A DNA stretch of 64,000 nt from Flavobacterium sp. BFFFF1 (lineage in GTDB: Bacteria; Bacteroidota; Bacteroidia; Flavobacteriales; Flavobacteriaceae), in NCBI RefSeq assembly GCF_002256285.1, contig NZ_NKJE01000005.1, forward strand, positions 1 to 64,000, in the 5' to 3' direction. The number at the start of each line of letters is the position of its first letter. Positions within the stretch are counted from its first letter, which is position 1. Positions 36,016-44,395 of the stretch are shown one piece after another. The position numbers and the translations under genes were made by a program. Under the pieces are notes generated by a model. That model was not told the DNA's origin and searched no databases. It was given only the letters and a program-made list of their open reading frames with translations.

Positions 36016-38205
36016 ATGAGTAATACACCAAAAAAGTTTGGGAAAAAAGAGAAAGACTTCTCAGGAAAAATACAAAAGATTCTCGCTACACATGCAAATA
36101 AAGCCTTTAATTACAAGCAAATTGCAGCCATTCTCGATGTAGACGATACCAAAAGCAGGAACGAGATTATAAAAGATCTCAAAATCCTCGCCTCACAAAA
36201 GAAAATCATCGAATCAGAACCCGGAAAATATCTCGTGAAAGCCATTAGTAAGGATTATTACGAAGGCACAATTGATATGACCAGCCGGAAAACTGCCTAT
36301 TTTATCTGCAAGGATGAGTTTGCAGAAGACGTTTTTATTCCTACCAATAACCTGAACCGCGCATTAGATGGTGATACCGTTAAGGTCTATGTCTATAATC
36401 GACGTAAAGGAAAACGTCCGGAAGGTGAAGTGATTGAAGTGGTGGAACGCAAGAAAACAGAGTTCGTGGGGGTGATTGACATCCAAAAGAACTTCGCATT
36501 TGTTTCTACCGCCAATGCCAAAATGTACACCGATATCTTCATTCCAAAGGATAAAATTGGCGAAGCGGAACAAGGCGATGTCGTCATAGCGAAGATCGAA
36601 GACTGGCCGAAGAAAGCCGACAGCCCCTTCGGATCGATAATCAAAGTTTTAGGAAAACCAGGGGAACACGATACTGAAATTCACGCGATTTTAGCAGAAT
36701 ATGGTTTACCCTACGATTTTCCGGTTGAAGTAGAGGTTTTTGCGCAAAAGCTGGATACAGAAATCCATCCGGAGGAAATTGCAAAGCGCCGTGACATGCG
36801 CGATACCCTCACGTTTACAATTGACCCGAAAGATGCCAAGGATTTTGACGATGCCCTGTCGTTTAAAATACTAGAAAACGGCAATTACGAAATCGGTATC
36901 CATATTGCCGACGTGTCCTATTATCTTGAAGAAGGCACCATCCTCGATGATGAAGCCTACCAGCGTGGTACTTCAGTTTACCTCGTAGACCGCGTGGTAC
37001 CGATGCTTCCTGAGGTGTTGTCAAATTTTGCGTGTTCACTGCGCCCGCATGAGGAAAAATATACATTTTCTGCCATTTTTGAATTGACCGAAAAAGCCGT
37101 TTTGGTGAACCAGTGGTTTGGAAGAACTGTCATTTATTCCGATCAGCGTTTTGCTTATGAGGAAGCGCAATACATTATCGAGACCAAAGATAAAACCATT
37201 CCTGCGGAGATTTCGATTACCGGCGAAGCCTATGTAGTTCCTGATCCAATCGTAACTGCCACGTTGAAACTCGATGATCTCGCTAAAATTTTACGAAACA
37301 AAAGGATGGCTGATGGTGCGATTTCGTTTGATAAGGTGGAAGTTAAATTTAATCTAGACGAAAATGCAGAACCAATAGGCGTCTACTTTAAACAATCAAA
37401 AGATGCCAACCACCTCATTGAGGAATTTATGCTTTTGGCCAATAAAAAAGTGGCAGAGTTCATCGGAAAGCAGAAAAAGACTTTTGTTTACAGGATTCAC
37501 GATGAACCAAACGAAGACAAATTAATTAACCTTCAGGGCATTATCTCTAAGTTTGGATACAGCATTAACTTTAAGTCTAAAAAGGATATTTCGCAGTCTT
37601 TGAATAGATTATTGGAAAACGTAAACGGTAAAAAAGAACAGAACCTTGTGGATACGCTAACGATCCGCAGCATGAGCAAGGCAAAATATTCCACACACAA
37701 TATCGGCCATTACGGTTTGGCTTTTGAATATTATTCACACTTTACTTCGCCTATTCGCCGTTATCCCGATGTGATGGTGCACCGTTTACTGCAGTATTAC
37801 CTCGACGGCGGAAATTCTGTCAGCGAGGAAGTTTACGAAGAGAAGTGTGGCCATGCGTCCAACATGGAAGGATTGGCAACCAGTGCAGAACGTGACAGTG
37901 TGAAATACATGCAGGTCAAATACATGCAGGATCACAAGGACCAGGAATTCCTTGGGGTGATTTCCGGTGTGACCGAGTGGGGCATTTATGTTGAAATCAT
38001 GGAGAACAAATGCGAAGGCATGTGCCGTATCCGCGAAATTAAAGACGATTATTACACCTTTGACGACAAGCAATATGCACTGGTGGGTGAAGTTTCCGGA
38101 AATATTTTACAGCTTGGAGACGAGGTTTTTGTAAAAGTGAAAAATGCAGATTTGGTTAAAAAACAGCTTGATTTTCATTTTATCAGGCGAAACGAACAAG
38201 AATAA
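36016..38205 (+). CDS. rnr: ribonuclease R
   Basis: 729-residue 3'-5' exoribonuclease of the RNB family, processing structured RNAs. Layout: N-terminal helix-turn-helix-like region, two cold-shock-like OB domains (about 80-220), the RNB catalytic core with IDPKDAKDFDDALS (metal-binding Asp cluster, about 272-285), HYGLAFEYYSHFTSPIRRYPD near the end, and a C-terminal S1 domain (about 640-725). First rightward gene after the candidate origin. The GIN-domain gene begins 13 bases after its stop. Confidence 0.96.
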   Translation: MSNTPKKFGKKEKDFSGKIQKILATHANKAFNYKQIAAILDVDDTKSRNEIIKDLKILASQKKIIESEPGKYLVKAISKDYYEGTIDMTSRKTAYFICKDEFAEDVFIPTNNLNRALDGDTVKVYVYNRRKGKRPEGEVIEVVERKKTEFVGVIDIQKNFAFVSTANAKMYTDIFIPKDKIGEAEQGDVVIAKIEDWPKKADSPFGSIIKVLGKPGEHDTEIHAILAEYGLPYDFPVEVEVFAQKLDTEIHPEEIAKRRDMRDTLTFTIDPKDAKDFDDALSFKILENGNYEIGIHIADVSYYLEEGTILDDEAYQRGTSVYLVDRVVPMLPEVLSNFACSLRPHEEKYTFSAIFELTEKAVLVNQWFGRTVIYSDQRFAYEEAQYIIETKDKTIPAEISITGEAYVVPDPIVTATLKLDDLAKILRNKRMADGAISFDKVEVKFNLDENAEPIGVYFKQSKDANHLIEEFMLLANKKVAEFIGKQKKTFVYRIHDEPNEDKLINLQGIISKFGYSINFKSKKDISQSLNRLLENVNGKKEQNLVDTLTIRSMSKAKYSTHNIGHYGLAFEYYSHFTSPIRRYPDVMVHRLLQYYLDGGNSVSEEVYEEKCGHASNMEGLATSAERDSVKYMQVKYMQDHKDQEFLGVISGVTEWGIYVEIMENKCEGMCRIREIKDDYYTFDDKQYALVGEVSGNILQLGDEVFVKVKNADLVKKQLDFHFIRRNEQE

Positions 38206-38218
38206 AAAATTGATTACC

Positions 38219-38890
38219 ATGAAAAAGTTAGCTTTTATTTTGATGTCACTGGCTACCAGTTTCACTTTTGCACAGGTCAGTAAAGATCTTGGCGATTTTG
38301 ATAATGTGCGCGTTTTTGACCGCATCAATGTAGAACTGATTCCAGCTGCGGAAAACAAGATTGAAATCAATGGAAAACGCAGCGAAGAAGTTGAAGTTGT
38401 CAATCGCAACGGCGAATTAAAAATCCGGATGAAGTTTGGTAAGTTGCTCAAAGGTGACGACATTACGGCCAAATTATACTTCAAAAAAATAGAAGGTGTC
38501 GATGCGAGTGAAGGGTCATACATTGTCAGTGATGCCACTTTTAAACAGACTTCTTTTGAGATTATCGCAAAGGAAGGCGCTGAAATAAGGCTCTCTTTGA
38601 ATGTCTCCAAAGCGAAAGTAAAATCTGTTACCGGAGGCATTGTACGCATTCAGGGAAGTGCTGATAATCAGGAAGCTTCTTTAGGTACCGGCGGTGTTTT
38701 GGAAGCCGCAGACCTGAAAACGACGCAGACTACGGTTTCGATTACGACGGGTGGTGAAGCGGATGTGCGTGCGACGGAACTTGTAGATGCCAAAGTCAGG
38801 GCAGGCGGAACGATTACCATTTATGGCAGCCCGAAACAAATTAATAAGAAAACCGTACTTGGTGGCGACATTGTCGAATCAAAACAGTAA
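38219..38890 (+). CDS. GIN (DUF2807) domain protein, secreted
   Basis: 223 residues from ATG 38219. A signal peptide (MKKLAFILMSLATSFTFAQ) precedes a right-handed beta-helix-like GIN domain with repeated short beta strands (VDASEGSYIVSDATFK, VRIQGSADNQEASL, ISTGGEADVRATEL-type segments). Families with this head-GIN domain are common and uncharacterised in Bacteroidota; location is periplasmic or outer surface. The frame extends to 38144 inside rnr, but the signal peptide fixes the start. Likely co-transcribed with rnr. Confidence 0.92.
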   Translation: MKKLAFILMSLATSFTFAQVSKDLGDFDNVRVFDRINVELIPAAENKIEINGKRSEEVEVVNRNGELKIRMKFGKLLKGDDITAKLYFKKIEGVDASEGSYIVSDATFKQTSFEIIAKEGAEIRLSLNVSKAKVKSVTGGIVRIQGSADNQEASLGTGGVLEAADLKTTQTTVSITTGGEADVRATELVDAKVRAGGTITIYGSPKQINKKTVLGGDIVESKQ

Positions 38891-38915
38891 TTCGGTTTTT
38901 ATTTAAATTTTGATT

Positions 38916-38923
38916 TATATTTG
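38916..38923 (+). promoter_or_regulatory. -7 element for the LysE-like gene
   Basis: TATATTTG fits TAnnTTTG, 43 bases before the ATG at 38967. Confidence 0.45.
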
Positions 38924-38966
38924 TGTTTAGACAAAAACAGGCACAAACAAAATTTACTTCCAACGG

Positions 38967-39659
38967 ATGATTCATGACATTTTATTAGGCATTCCTTTAG
39001 GCATTTTATTGTGTTTCATGATAGGTCCGGTGTTTTTCGTATTGCTTGAAACTGCCGCTACCAAAGGTTTTCGAGCGGCAATGGTTTTTGACCTGGGTGT
39101 CGTCACCGCGGACATTGTATTTATCGCGATCGCTTTTTTCAGCAGTTACCGGTTGATCAACAGGATAAAAGATGATCCGGCCTTATTCATTTTTGGCGGA
39201 TTGATTATGGTAACTTATGGGATTATTTCGTTTCTTAAATTACGCAGGAATGCCAAAGTACAAACAGAAGAACCGGAACTTGAGATCATAAAGAAAAACT
39301 ATGGAAGCCTTTATTTAAAGGGCTTTTTACTGAATTTCATCAATGTGGGTGTACTGGGATTCTGGGTGTTGATCTTCATCACTTTTGGGCCTTCACTGCA
39401 ATTGGATTACTCACGGATGTCTTTGTTTTTTGCATCTGTCATCGGGACGTATCTTGTGGTAGACATCATGAAAATGTTGTTGGCGAAAAAGCTCAAGAAT
39501 AAGATGACCCCTGAAAACATCTTAAAAATCAAGAAAATCACGAGCATCCTTTTAATCATTTTTGGGATTTCAATCATGCTGCAGGGCTGGTTTCCAAGCG
39601 ACCAGAAGTTTGTGAAGGATGCGGTAGACATCATCGGTCCGCACGAGAAAAGCCGCTAA
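38967..39659 (+). CDS. LysE family translocator
   Basis: 230 residues with six TM helices. The N-terminal IPLGILLCFMIGPVFFVLLE carries the G-P-x-F/N motif of the LysE/RhtB superfamily of amino-acid exporters. A charged loop (about 93-112) separates TM3 and TM4. Substrate unknown. It starts after its own -7 element, and the GldM-like gene follows 11 bases downstream. Confidence 0.92.
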   Translation: MIHDILLGIPLGILLCFMIGPVFFVLLETAATKGFRAAMVFDLGVVTADIVFIAIAFFSSYRLINRIKDDPALFIFGGLIMVTYGIISFLKLRRNAKVQTEEPELEIIKKNYGSLYLKGFLLNFINVGVLGFWVLIFITFGPSLQLDYSRMSLFFASVIGTYLVVDIMKMLLAKKLKNKMTPENILKIKKITSILLIIFGISIMLQGWFPSDQKFVKDAVDIIGPHEKSR

Positions 39660-39670
39660 AATTTCGCCCA

Positions 39671-40414
39671 ATGAAAAAATGGCATTTCATCTTACTCTTC
39701 ATTTTTTCATGTTCCTATGCACAGCATGACAGCATCAGCAAGCCGACAGGCGTGGTTGCCGCCGATCGGATGAATGTGGTGTATCGCGGGGTAGCGAACC
39801 CCATCTCAATTTCGGTTCCGGACTGTAAATCCTTTACTGCTGAGGCACCCGGGTTGACGAAGGTCTCGGAAGGGCACTATACTTTATCGCCGGGAGTGGG
39901 GTTGGAGAGTGTTATAATTTTACATATAAAGTTAAAAAATGACTCTGAACGAATTGAAGAACACCGTTTCAGAATCAAAAATATAGGATATTTTTCTGGA
40001 TTGATTGATGGGAAAAATTGCGTTGGATGTATTGTTGAAATGACTAAAGAGGATTTAAAACAAGCAATTATTTCATTAGCGGTTGAAAATTTTGCGTTTG
40101 ATATAGATCCTCCCGCTTTTCATGTATACGGATTTGATTTTAATTACCAGGATAAAATCATACGCACCAACCAAGGAAATAAGTTTAACGCTGAAACTTT
40201 GAAAATAATAAACAAGTTAAAAATTGGAAGCATTTTTAAAATTTCAAGGATTATTCGGGGCGGTAATGGATGTTACCCACCAATAGAACCTATAAAAATA
40301 ATGATAGTTGAACCGGAAATTGCTTACTATGAAAGTCAGCAATTTGTAAAAGACAGTCTTGATAAAATCAAAAAGGACAAAAAGTTATTAGAAAGATCGA
40401 GGAAGAGAAAATAA
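39671..40414 (+). CDS. GldM C-terminal-like secreted protein
   Basis: 247 residues with a signal peptide (MKKWHFILLFIFSCSYAQ). Residues about 26-50, VVAADRMNVVYRGVANPISISVPD, closely match the strongly conserved segment that opens the C-terminal domains of GldM, the inner-membrane shaft protein of gliding/type IX secretion. Here there is no TM helix or coiled coil, so it is an orphan GldM-like domain, not GldM itself. Later parts (FAFDIDPPAFHVYGFDF, GSIFKISRI) fit the second Ig-like domain. The gene is mosaic: 39671-39900 is around 50% G+C (31/60 at 39781-39840) and the rest is much more AT-rich (about 20/60 at 39961-40020). It ends at a hairpin shared with tRNA-Cys. Confidence 0.85.
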   Translation: MKKWHFILLFIFSCSYAQHDSISKPTGVVAADRMNVVYRGVANPISISVPDCKSFTAEAPGLTKVSEGHYTLSPGVGLESVIILHIKLKNDSERIEEHRFRIKNIGYFSGLIDGKNCVGCIVEMTKEDLKQAIISLAVENFAFDIDPPAFHVYGFDFNYQDKIIRTNQGNKFNAETLKIINKLKIGSIFKISRIIRGGNGCYPPIEPIKIMIVEPEIAYYESQQFVKDSLDKIKKDKKLLERSRKRK

Positions 40415-40415
40415 A

Positions 40416-40439
40416 AAAGCTTCCTAAAAAGGAAGCTTT
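40416..40439. terminator. hairpin terminator for tRNA-Cys and the GldM-like gene
   Basis: AAAGCTTCC (40416-40424) and GGAAGCTTT (40431-40439) pair around a 6-base loop. On the minus strand the stem is followed by TTTTTTAT, so it best terminates the tRNA transcript; on the plus strand the T run is short. Confidence 0.75.
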
Positions 40440-40444
40440 CTCTG

Positions 40445-40515
40445 AGGCATCGTGCGGATTCGAACCGCAGTAGGAGCTTTTGCAGAGCCCAGCCTAGCCA
40501 CTCGGCCACGACGCC
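40445..40515 (-). tRNA. tRNA-Cys (GCA)
   Basis: 71 nt on the minus strand. Acceptor stem GGCGTCG (40509-40515 complement) pairs with CGATGCC, discriminator U as in tRNA-Cys. The T arm contains GGTTCGAATCC, and the anticodon loop CTGCAAA has anticodon GCA (complement of 40481-40483). CCA is not encoded in the adjacent bases. It is convergent with the GldM-like gene and precedes folB by 70 bases. Confidence 0.93.
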
Positions 40516-40584
40516 ATAATTTGTATGGACGGCAAATGTAAATAAAATCATTTAAAATTCATCATCCTACATTCAAAATATTCA

Positions 40585-40944
40585 TCAATTCCTGTATTCT
40601 TCCATTTCAATAGTGACTTGCTCTACGTCGCCATTTATGGGCGGATTTACTTTAGAAACTGCTACGATAATTCTGGAAACAGATGCTATTTCACTGAAAA
40701 TGCGTTTGATAATCCGATGGGCTACGTGTTCCAAAAGCTTCGATCGGACCGCCATTTCTTCCATCACAATCCGGTTTAAAAGCACATAGTCTACCGTATC
40801 TTCGAGTGCATCGGTTACGGAAGATTTCCTTAAATCGGTCTTGATTTCCAGGTTTACGAAGTAATCAGAGCCGATAATGCCCTCTTCCGGCAGACAGCCG
40901 TGAAACGAATGTGTCCTGATGTTTTTAAGCTTTATAGTTCCCAT
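40585..40944 (-). CDS. folB: dihydroneopterin aldolase
   Basis: 119 residues, usual length of the tunnelling-fold aldolase that makes 6-hydroxymethyl-dihydropterin in folate synthesis. It shows TIKLKNIRTHSFHGCLPEE (the active-site HG and E region), YVLLNRIVMEEMAVRS, LLEHVAHRII and KVNPPINGDVEQVTI near the C-terminus. Monocistronic on the minus strand, divergent from glnS. Confidence 0.94.
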   Translation of the reverse strand: MGTIKLKNIRTHSFHGCLPEEGIIGSDYFVNLEIKTDLRKSSVTDALEDTVDYVLLNRIVMEEMAVRSKLLEHVAHRIIKRIFSEIASVSRIIVAVSKVNPPINGDVEQVTIEMEEYRN

Positions 40945-41022
40945 GTCGATTGTTTTTGATGTTTTATACTTTAAAGTAACGAGGTTATAATGGCAAACCT
41001 TACACTATAAGCTTTCATTTTC

Positions 41023-41030
41023 TATCTTTG
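41023..41030 (+). promoter_or_regulatory. -7 element for glnS
   Basis: TATCTTTG fits TAnnTTTG, 18 bases before ATG 41049. A TTG start proposed at 41028 would overlap the element. Confidence 0.55.
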
Positions 41031-41048
41031 CCCGAAATTACTAAAAAG

Positions 41049-43100
41049 ATGTCAACTGAAGAGAAATCGCTGAATTTTATAGAACAGATTATCGAGCATG
41101 ATCGTGAAAACGGACTCGCCGATGATAAACTTCGTTTCCGTTTCCCGCCGGAGCCCAATGGCTATCTTCATATTGGTCACGCCAGTGCGATCGCTTTGAA
41201 CTTTGGTTTGGGCTTAAGTTACAATGCGCCTGTAAACCTTCGTTTTGACGATACCAATCCTGCGAAAGAGGAACAGGAGTATGTCGATGCGATCAAACGC
41301 GATGTACAATGGCTTGGTTACCAATGGGCTGAGGAACGGTATGCTTCAGATTATTTCCAGCAGTTGTATGATTGGGCAGTAATTTTTATCAAGAAAGGCA
41401 AAGCCTATGTCGACAGCCAAACTTCAGAAGCGATGGCGGAGCAAAAGGGAACGCCTACTACAGAAGGTACCGACAGTCCGTTTAGAAACCGGTCCGTCGA
41501 AGAAAATTTGGACCTTTTCGAACGCATGAAAAATGGTGAGTTTGAAGAAGGTGCACATATCCTTAGGGCAAAAATCGACATGAAGTCAACCAATATGCTG
41601 ATGCGTGACCCGATTATGTACCGTATTTTACATAAACACCACCACCGTACCGCGGACAAATGGTGCATTTATCCTATGTATGACTGGGCACATGGCGAAA
41701 GCGACTACCTCGAGCAGATTTCACATTCGTTTTGTACACTGGAGTTTTTGCCGCACCGCGAATTGTATGATTGGTTTCTGGATCAGATTTATGATGAGAC
41801 CAAAGTGCGCCCAAAACAAAGGGAATTTGCAAGGAGGAACTTAAGCCATACCGTCGTCAGTAAACGAAAATTGCTGAAGTTGGTAGAAGACAAACACGTT
41901 GCGGGCTGGGATGACCCAAGGATGTCTACGATTTCCGGATTGAGGCGGAGAGGGTATACGCCAACAGCTTTAAGGAATTTCGCCGAAGTGATTGGTATTG
42001 CAAAACGTGACAACCTGATTGATGTTTCCAGGCTCGAAGCTTGTATTCGGGAAGATTTAAACAAAACAGCGCCGCGTGTCATGGCGGTATTGGACCCGGT
42101 GAAATTGATCATTATGAATTATCCTGAAGGCCAGGAAGAATGGTTGGATGCTGAAAATAACCAGGAAGACGAATCTGCCGGTTTCCGAAAAGTGCCGTTT
42201 TCGAGGGAGATTTATATCGAAAGGGAAGATTTTATGGAAAATGCGCCGGCAAAATTCTTCCGTTTGAGTATTGATCGTGAAGTCCGGCTTAAGAATGCTT
42301 ATATCATCAAAGGAACAGATGTAGTGAAGGATGCCCACGGTAATATCACTGAAATCCACGCTACATACGACGTTGACAGTTTAAGCGGAAGTGGTACTGA
42401 AGCCAGCCAAAGGAAGGTTTCCGGCACATTGCACTGGGTGTCGATTGCACACGCGATTCCAGCGGAAGTCCGTTTGTACGACCGGCTTTTTACCGATGAG
42501 GCACCCGATTCTCATAAAGAGAAGGATTTCCTTGAATTCGTAAATCCGGATTCGTTGAAAATTGTCAAAGGATACCTTGAACCAAGCCTTAAAGACGCAA
42601 AGTACGAAGATAAATTCCAGTTTCAAAGGCTGGGGTATTTCACTGTGGATAAGGATGCTACGGTTGAAAAACCCGTTTTTAATAAGACGGTTGGATTGAA
42701 AGATGCCTGGGAGGAAAAAGGCAAGAAAGAGGAAAATGCCATCAACAATTCGCTGAAGGAAATTAATAAATACTTTAAAGTTGCGACAGAAGAAGAGCGC
42801 CAGGCGGTTGAAGACATGATCGCTGAAAATATTAAATCAATTTCGAATTTCAGCCTTTTGCAAAATGCCATCCGCAAAAATGTAAACAACAACAAATCGT
42901 CATTGCTTTTCACAAACTTCATTTTGAAATATTCAGATAAAATTAAGTTTTCAGATGTTGATGCCGAAGTGCTCGAAAAGTTATATGCGATGTCTTTAAG
43001 AAGTGAATCCGCTTTTGTCCGAAACGAAGTAATCAGGAATCTGAAAAATGACGATTTGAGTTTCGAGAAATTCCAAACAGAAATCGATAAGATGCAGTAA
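41049..43100 (+). CDS. glnS: glutamine--tRNA ligase
   Basis: Class I synthetase, about 683 residues from ATG 41049 (MSTEEKSLNFIEQ). The catalytic HIGH signature is in PPEPNGYLHIGHASAI, the KMSKS-type loop in SHTVVSKRKLLKLV, with RFPPEPNG and DDTNPAKEEQEYVDAIK as in GlnRS. The C-terminal ~230 residues include two anticodon-binding beta barrels and a further C-terminal extension (about 610-690) related to the GatB/YqeY helical tail. The length fits flavobacterial GlnRS with that extra tail. The start is set by the -7 element. Confidence 0.96.
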   Translation: MSTEEKSLNFIEQIIEHDRENGLADDKLRFRFPPEPNGYLHIGHASAIALNFGLGLSYNAPVNLRFDDTNPAKEEQEYVDAIKRDVQWLGYQWAEERYASDYFQQLYDWAVIFIKKGKAYVDSQTSEAMAEQKGTPTTEGTDSPFRNRSVEENLDLFERMKNGEFEEGAHILRAKIDMKSTNMLMRDPIMYRILHKHHHRTADKWCIYPMYDWAHGESDYLEQISHSFCTLEFLPHRELYDWFLDQIYDETKVRPKQREFARRNLSHTVVSKRKLLKLVEDKHVAGWDDPRMSTISGLRRRGYTPTALRNFAEVIGIAKRDNLIDVSRLEACIREDLNKTAPRVMAVLDPVKLIIMNYPEGQEEWLDAENNQEDESAGFRKVPFSREIYIEREDFMENAPAKFFRLSIDREVRLKNAYIIKGTDVVKDAHGNITEIHATYDVDSLSGSGTEASQRKVSGTLHWVSIAHAIPAEVRLYDRLFTDEAPDSHKEKDFLEFVNPDSLKIVKGYLEPSLKDAKYEDKFQFQRLGYFTVDKDATVEKPVFNKTVGLKDAWEEKGKKEENAINNSLKEINKYFKVATEEERQAVEDMIAENIKSISNFSLLQNAIRKNVNNNKSSLLFTNFILKYSDKIKFSDVDAEVLEKLYAMSLRSESAFVRNEVIRNLKNDDLSFEKFQTEIDKMQ

Positions 43101-43123
43101 ACCTCAAATAGATTTTACATATC

Positions 43124-43155
43124 AAAACCTCCTCTAATCCGGAGGTTTTCTTATT
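43124..43155 (+). terminator. hairpin terminator after glnS
   Basis: AAAACCTCC (43124-43132) pairs with GGAGGTTTT (43141-43149), loop of 8, followed by a short T-rich tail. The rest of the 319-base gap (43101-43419) holds only AT-rich DNA leading to the YtxH gene; I see no gene and no clear promoter match in it. Confidence 0.75.
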
Positions 43156-43419
43156 ATATCCAAATCCTATCAAATTTTATATATGTATTGATTTTACTAA
43201 TTAAAACCAGCCTTCATATATTGGATTTAAGAAAGAATAATGATTTTTATAATAATTGATATAGGTCACCTAACAAAAAGACAATACGAGGCTTTATTTT
43301 AACTTTACACAAATTGGATGTCGGTTTTCACGCCTTCATTTTTTTAACGGCAAGTTAACAGCCAGAAATGTTAATATTTGTAACTTTAAAAAAACTAATA
43401 ACTTTTAAATATAAAAATT

Positions 43420-43755
43420 ATGGCAAGCGACAGAGGAAATACAATCATAGCCGTTTTGGCAGGTGCAGCAATCGGAGCGGCGCTTGGAATTTTGTTTGCA
43501 CCGGATAAAGGAGCGAATACCCGCGGAAAAATCAAAGGCGGTTTTGACGACAAAAAGGACGAACTCAAGAATAAATTCGATGAGTTTTCGGAAAAAGTAA
43601 AATCGAAATTTTCAGCCACCAAAGCAGACCTTGAATCAAGTTTTGATCACCTGGTTGCAAATGTGGATGATCAGACGGAAGATGTCATTGCGACATTGGA
43701 GAAAAAACTCGCTGAGCTGAAACAATCTGCAGCAGCGGCAAAAACCCAAAAATAA
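43420..43755 (+). CDS. YtxH domain protein
   Basis: 111 residues. The N-terminal TM helix with small residues (TIIAVLAGAAIGAALGILFAPDKG) and the following GANTRGKIKG are the YtxH signature; the rest is a charged, helical, coiled-coil-like tail. Anchored in the inner membrane. YtxH proteins are general-stress proteins of unknown activity. First of three closely spaced genes (4-base gap to the next). Confidence 0.92.
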   Translation: MASDRGNTIIAVLAGAAIGAALGILFAPDKGANTRGKIKGGFDDKKDELKNKFDEFSEKVKSKFSATKADLESSFDHLVANVDDQTEDVIATLEKKLAELKQSAAAAKTQK

Positions 43756-43758
43756 CCA

Positions 43759-44109
43759 ATGGCTTTTGATGAAATAAAAGAAAACGCTGAAGACCTTCAG
43801 GAACAAGCCAAGGCTTTTCTGGAGAGCAATGTGTCGTATTACAAATTATGGCTGTTTAAAGTAGCCATGAAATCAACGACGATGTTGCTGAAGATTTTTC
43901 TGTTAAGCGTTGTGCTGGTCATGGTGATTTTATTTTTTTCCATTGCAGGTGCATTGGCATTGGGATATGCATTCCACAATTTTGCCTACGGATTCCTGAT
44001 TGTCGGTGGTTTTTACGTAATCATTGGGATTTTTGTTTATCGCATCAAGGATAAAATTGTCGAAGGTCCTGTTCTGGAGAAATTCTCTGAATTCTTTTTT
44101 AACGATTAA
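43759..44109 (+). CDS. phage holin-like (Actinobacterial Phage_holin_3_6-type) membrane protein
   Basis: 116 residues. An N-terminal amphipathic helix is followed by two TM helices (about 47-69 and 76-98) and a short acidic C-terminus. It is of the small Phage_holin_3_6/DUF1469-like type common in envelope-stress operons. Chromosomal neighbours are not phage genes, so lysis is not implied. Function unknown. It is 4 bases after the YtxH gene and 4 before the next. Confidence 0.85.
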   Translation: MAFDEIKENAEDLQEQAKAFLESNVSYYKLWLFKVAMKSTTMLLKIFLLSVVLVMVILFFSIAGALALGYAFHNFAYGFLIVGGFYVIIGIFVYRIKDKIVEGPVLEKFSEFFFND

Positions 44110-44113
44110 CGAA

Positions 44114-44359
44114 ATGGAAAATAAAAGATACAGCTCTTACGAGGAAATCGACCGCGATCTTGAAATCCTGAAATTGGAAAAGGAAATTCAGTTTAAAAAG
44201 CTTTCACAGAGTTTCGGCAAGACCAAAGACAGTTTGTCGCCGGGCCACATCATTGGTGGTAGTTTACCAAAAGTGGCCGTGAATATTCTCAGCGGACTTT
44301 CAGGCCCGATCAAAGGCATGGCCTTATCGTTTATTATGAAGAAACTATTTAGGTTTTAA
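44114..44359 (+). CDS. DUF6327-like small protein
   Basis: 81 residues from ATG 44114 (MENKRYSSYEEIDRDLEIL). The N-terminal half is charged and coiled-coil-prone, the C-terminal half is hydrophobic (KVAVNILSGLSGPIKGMALSFIMKKLF). By recall it fits the flavobacterial family DUF6327 seen after holin-like genes. The frame is open to 44024 but that overlaps the preceding gene by 86 bases. A terminator follows at once, ending the three-gene unit. Confidence 0.82.
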   Translation: MENKRYSSYEEIDRDLEILKLEKEIQFKKLSQSFGKTKDSLSPGHIIGGSLPKVAVNILSGLSGPIKGMALSFIMKKLFRF

Positions 44360-44364
44360 AAAAG

Positions 44365-44390
44365 AAAGAGGCCGTTAAGCCTCTTTTTTT
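44365..44390 (+). terminator. hairpin terminator after the YtxH cassette
   Basis: AAAGAGGC (44365-44372) pairs with GCCTCTTT (44379-44386), loop of 6, T run to 44390. Also suitable for the convergent SPFH gene. Confidence 0.85.
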
Positions 44391-44395
44391 ATGGT

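Noticed and set aside
43759..44109. Holin-like gene as a prophage remnant
   Set aside because: Neighbours are YtxH and a small conserved gene, not phage genes; family is common in chromosomal stress units.
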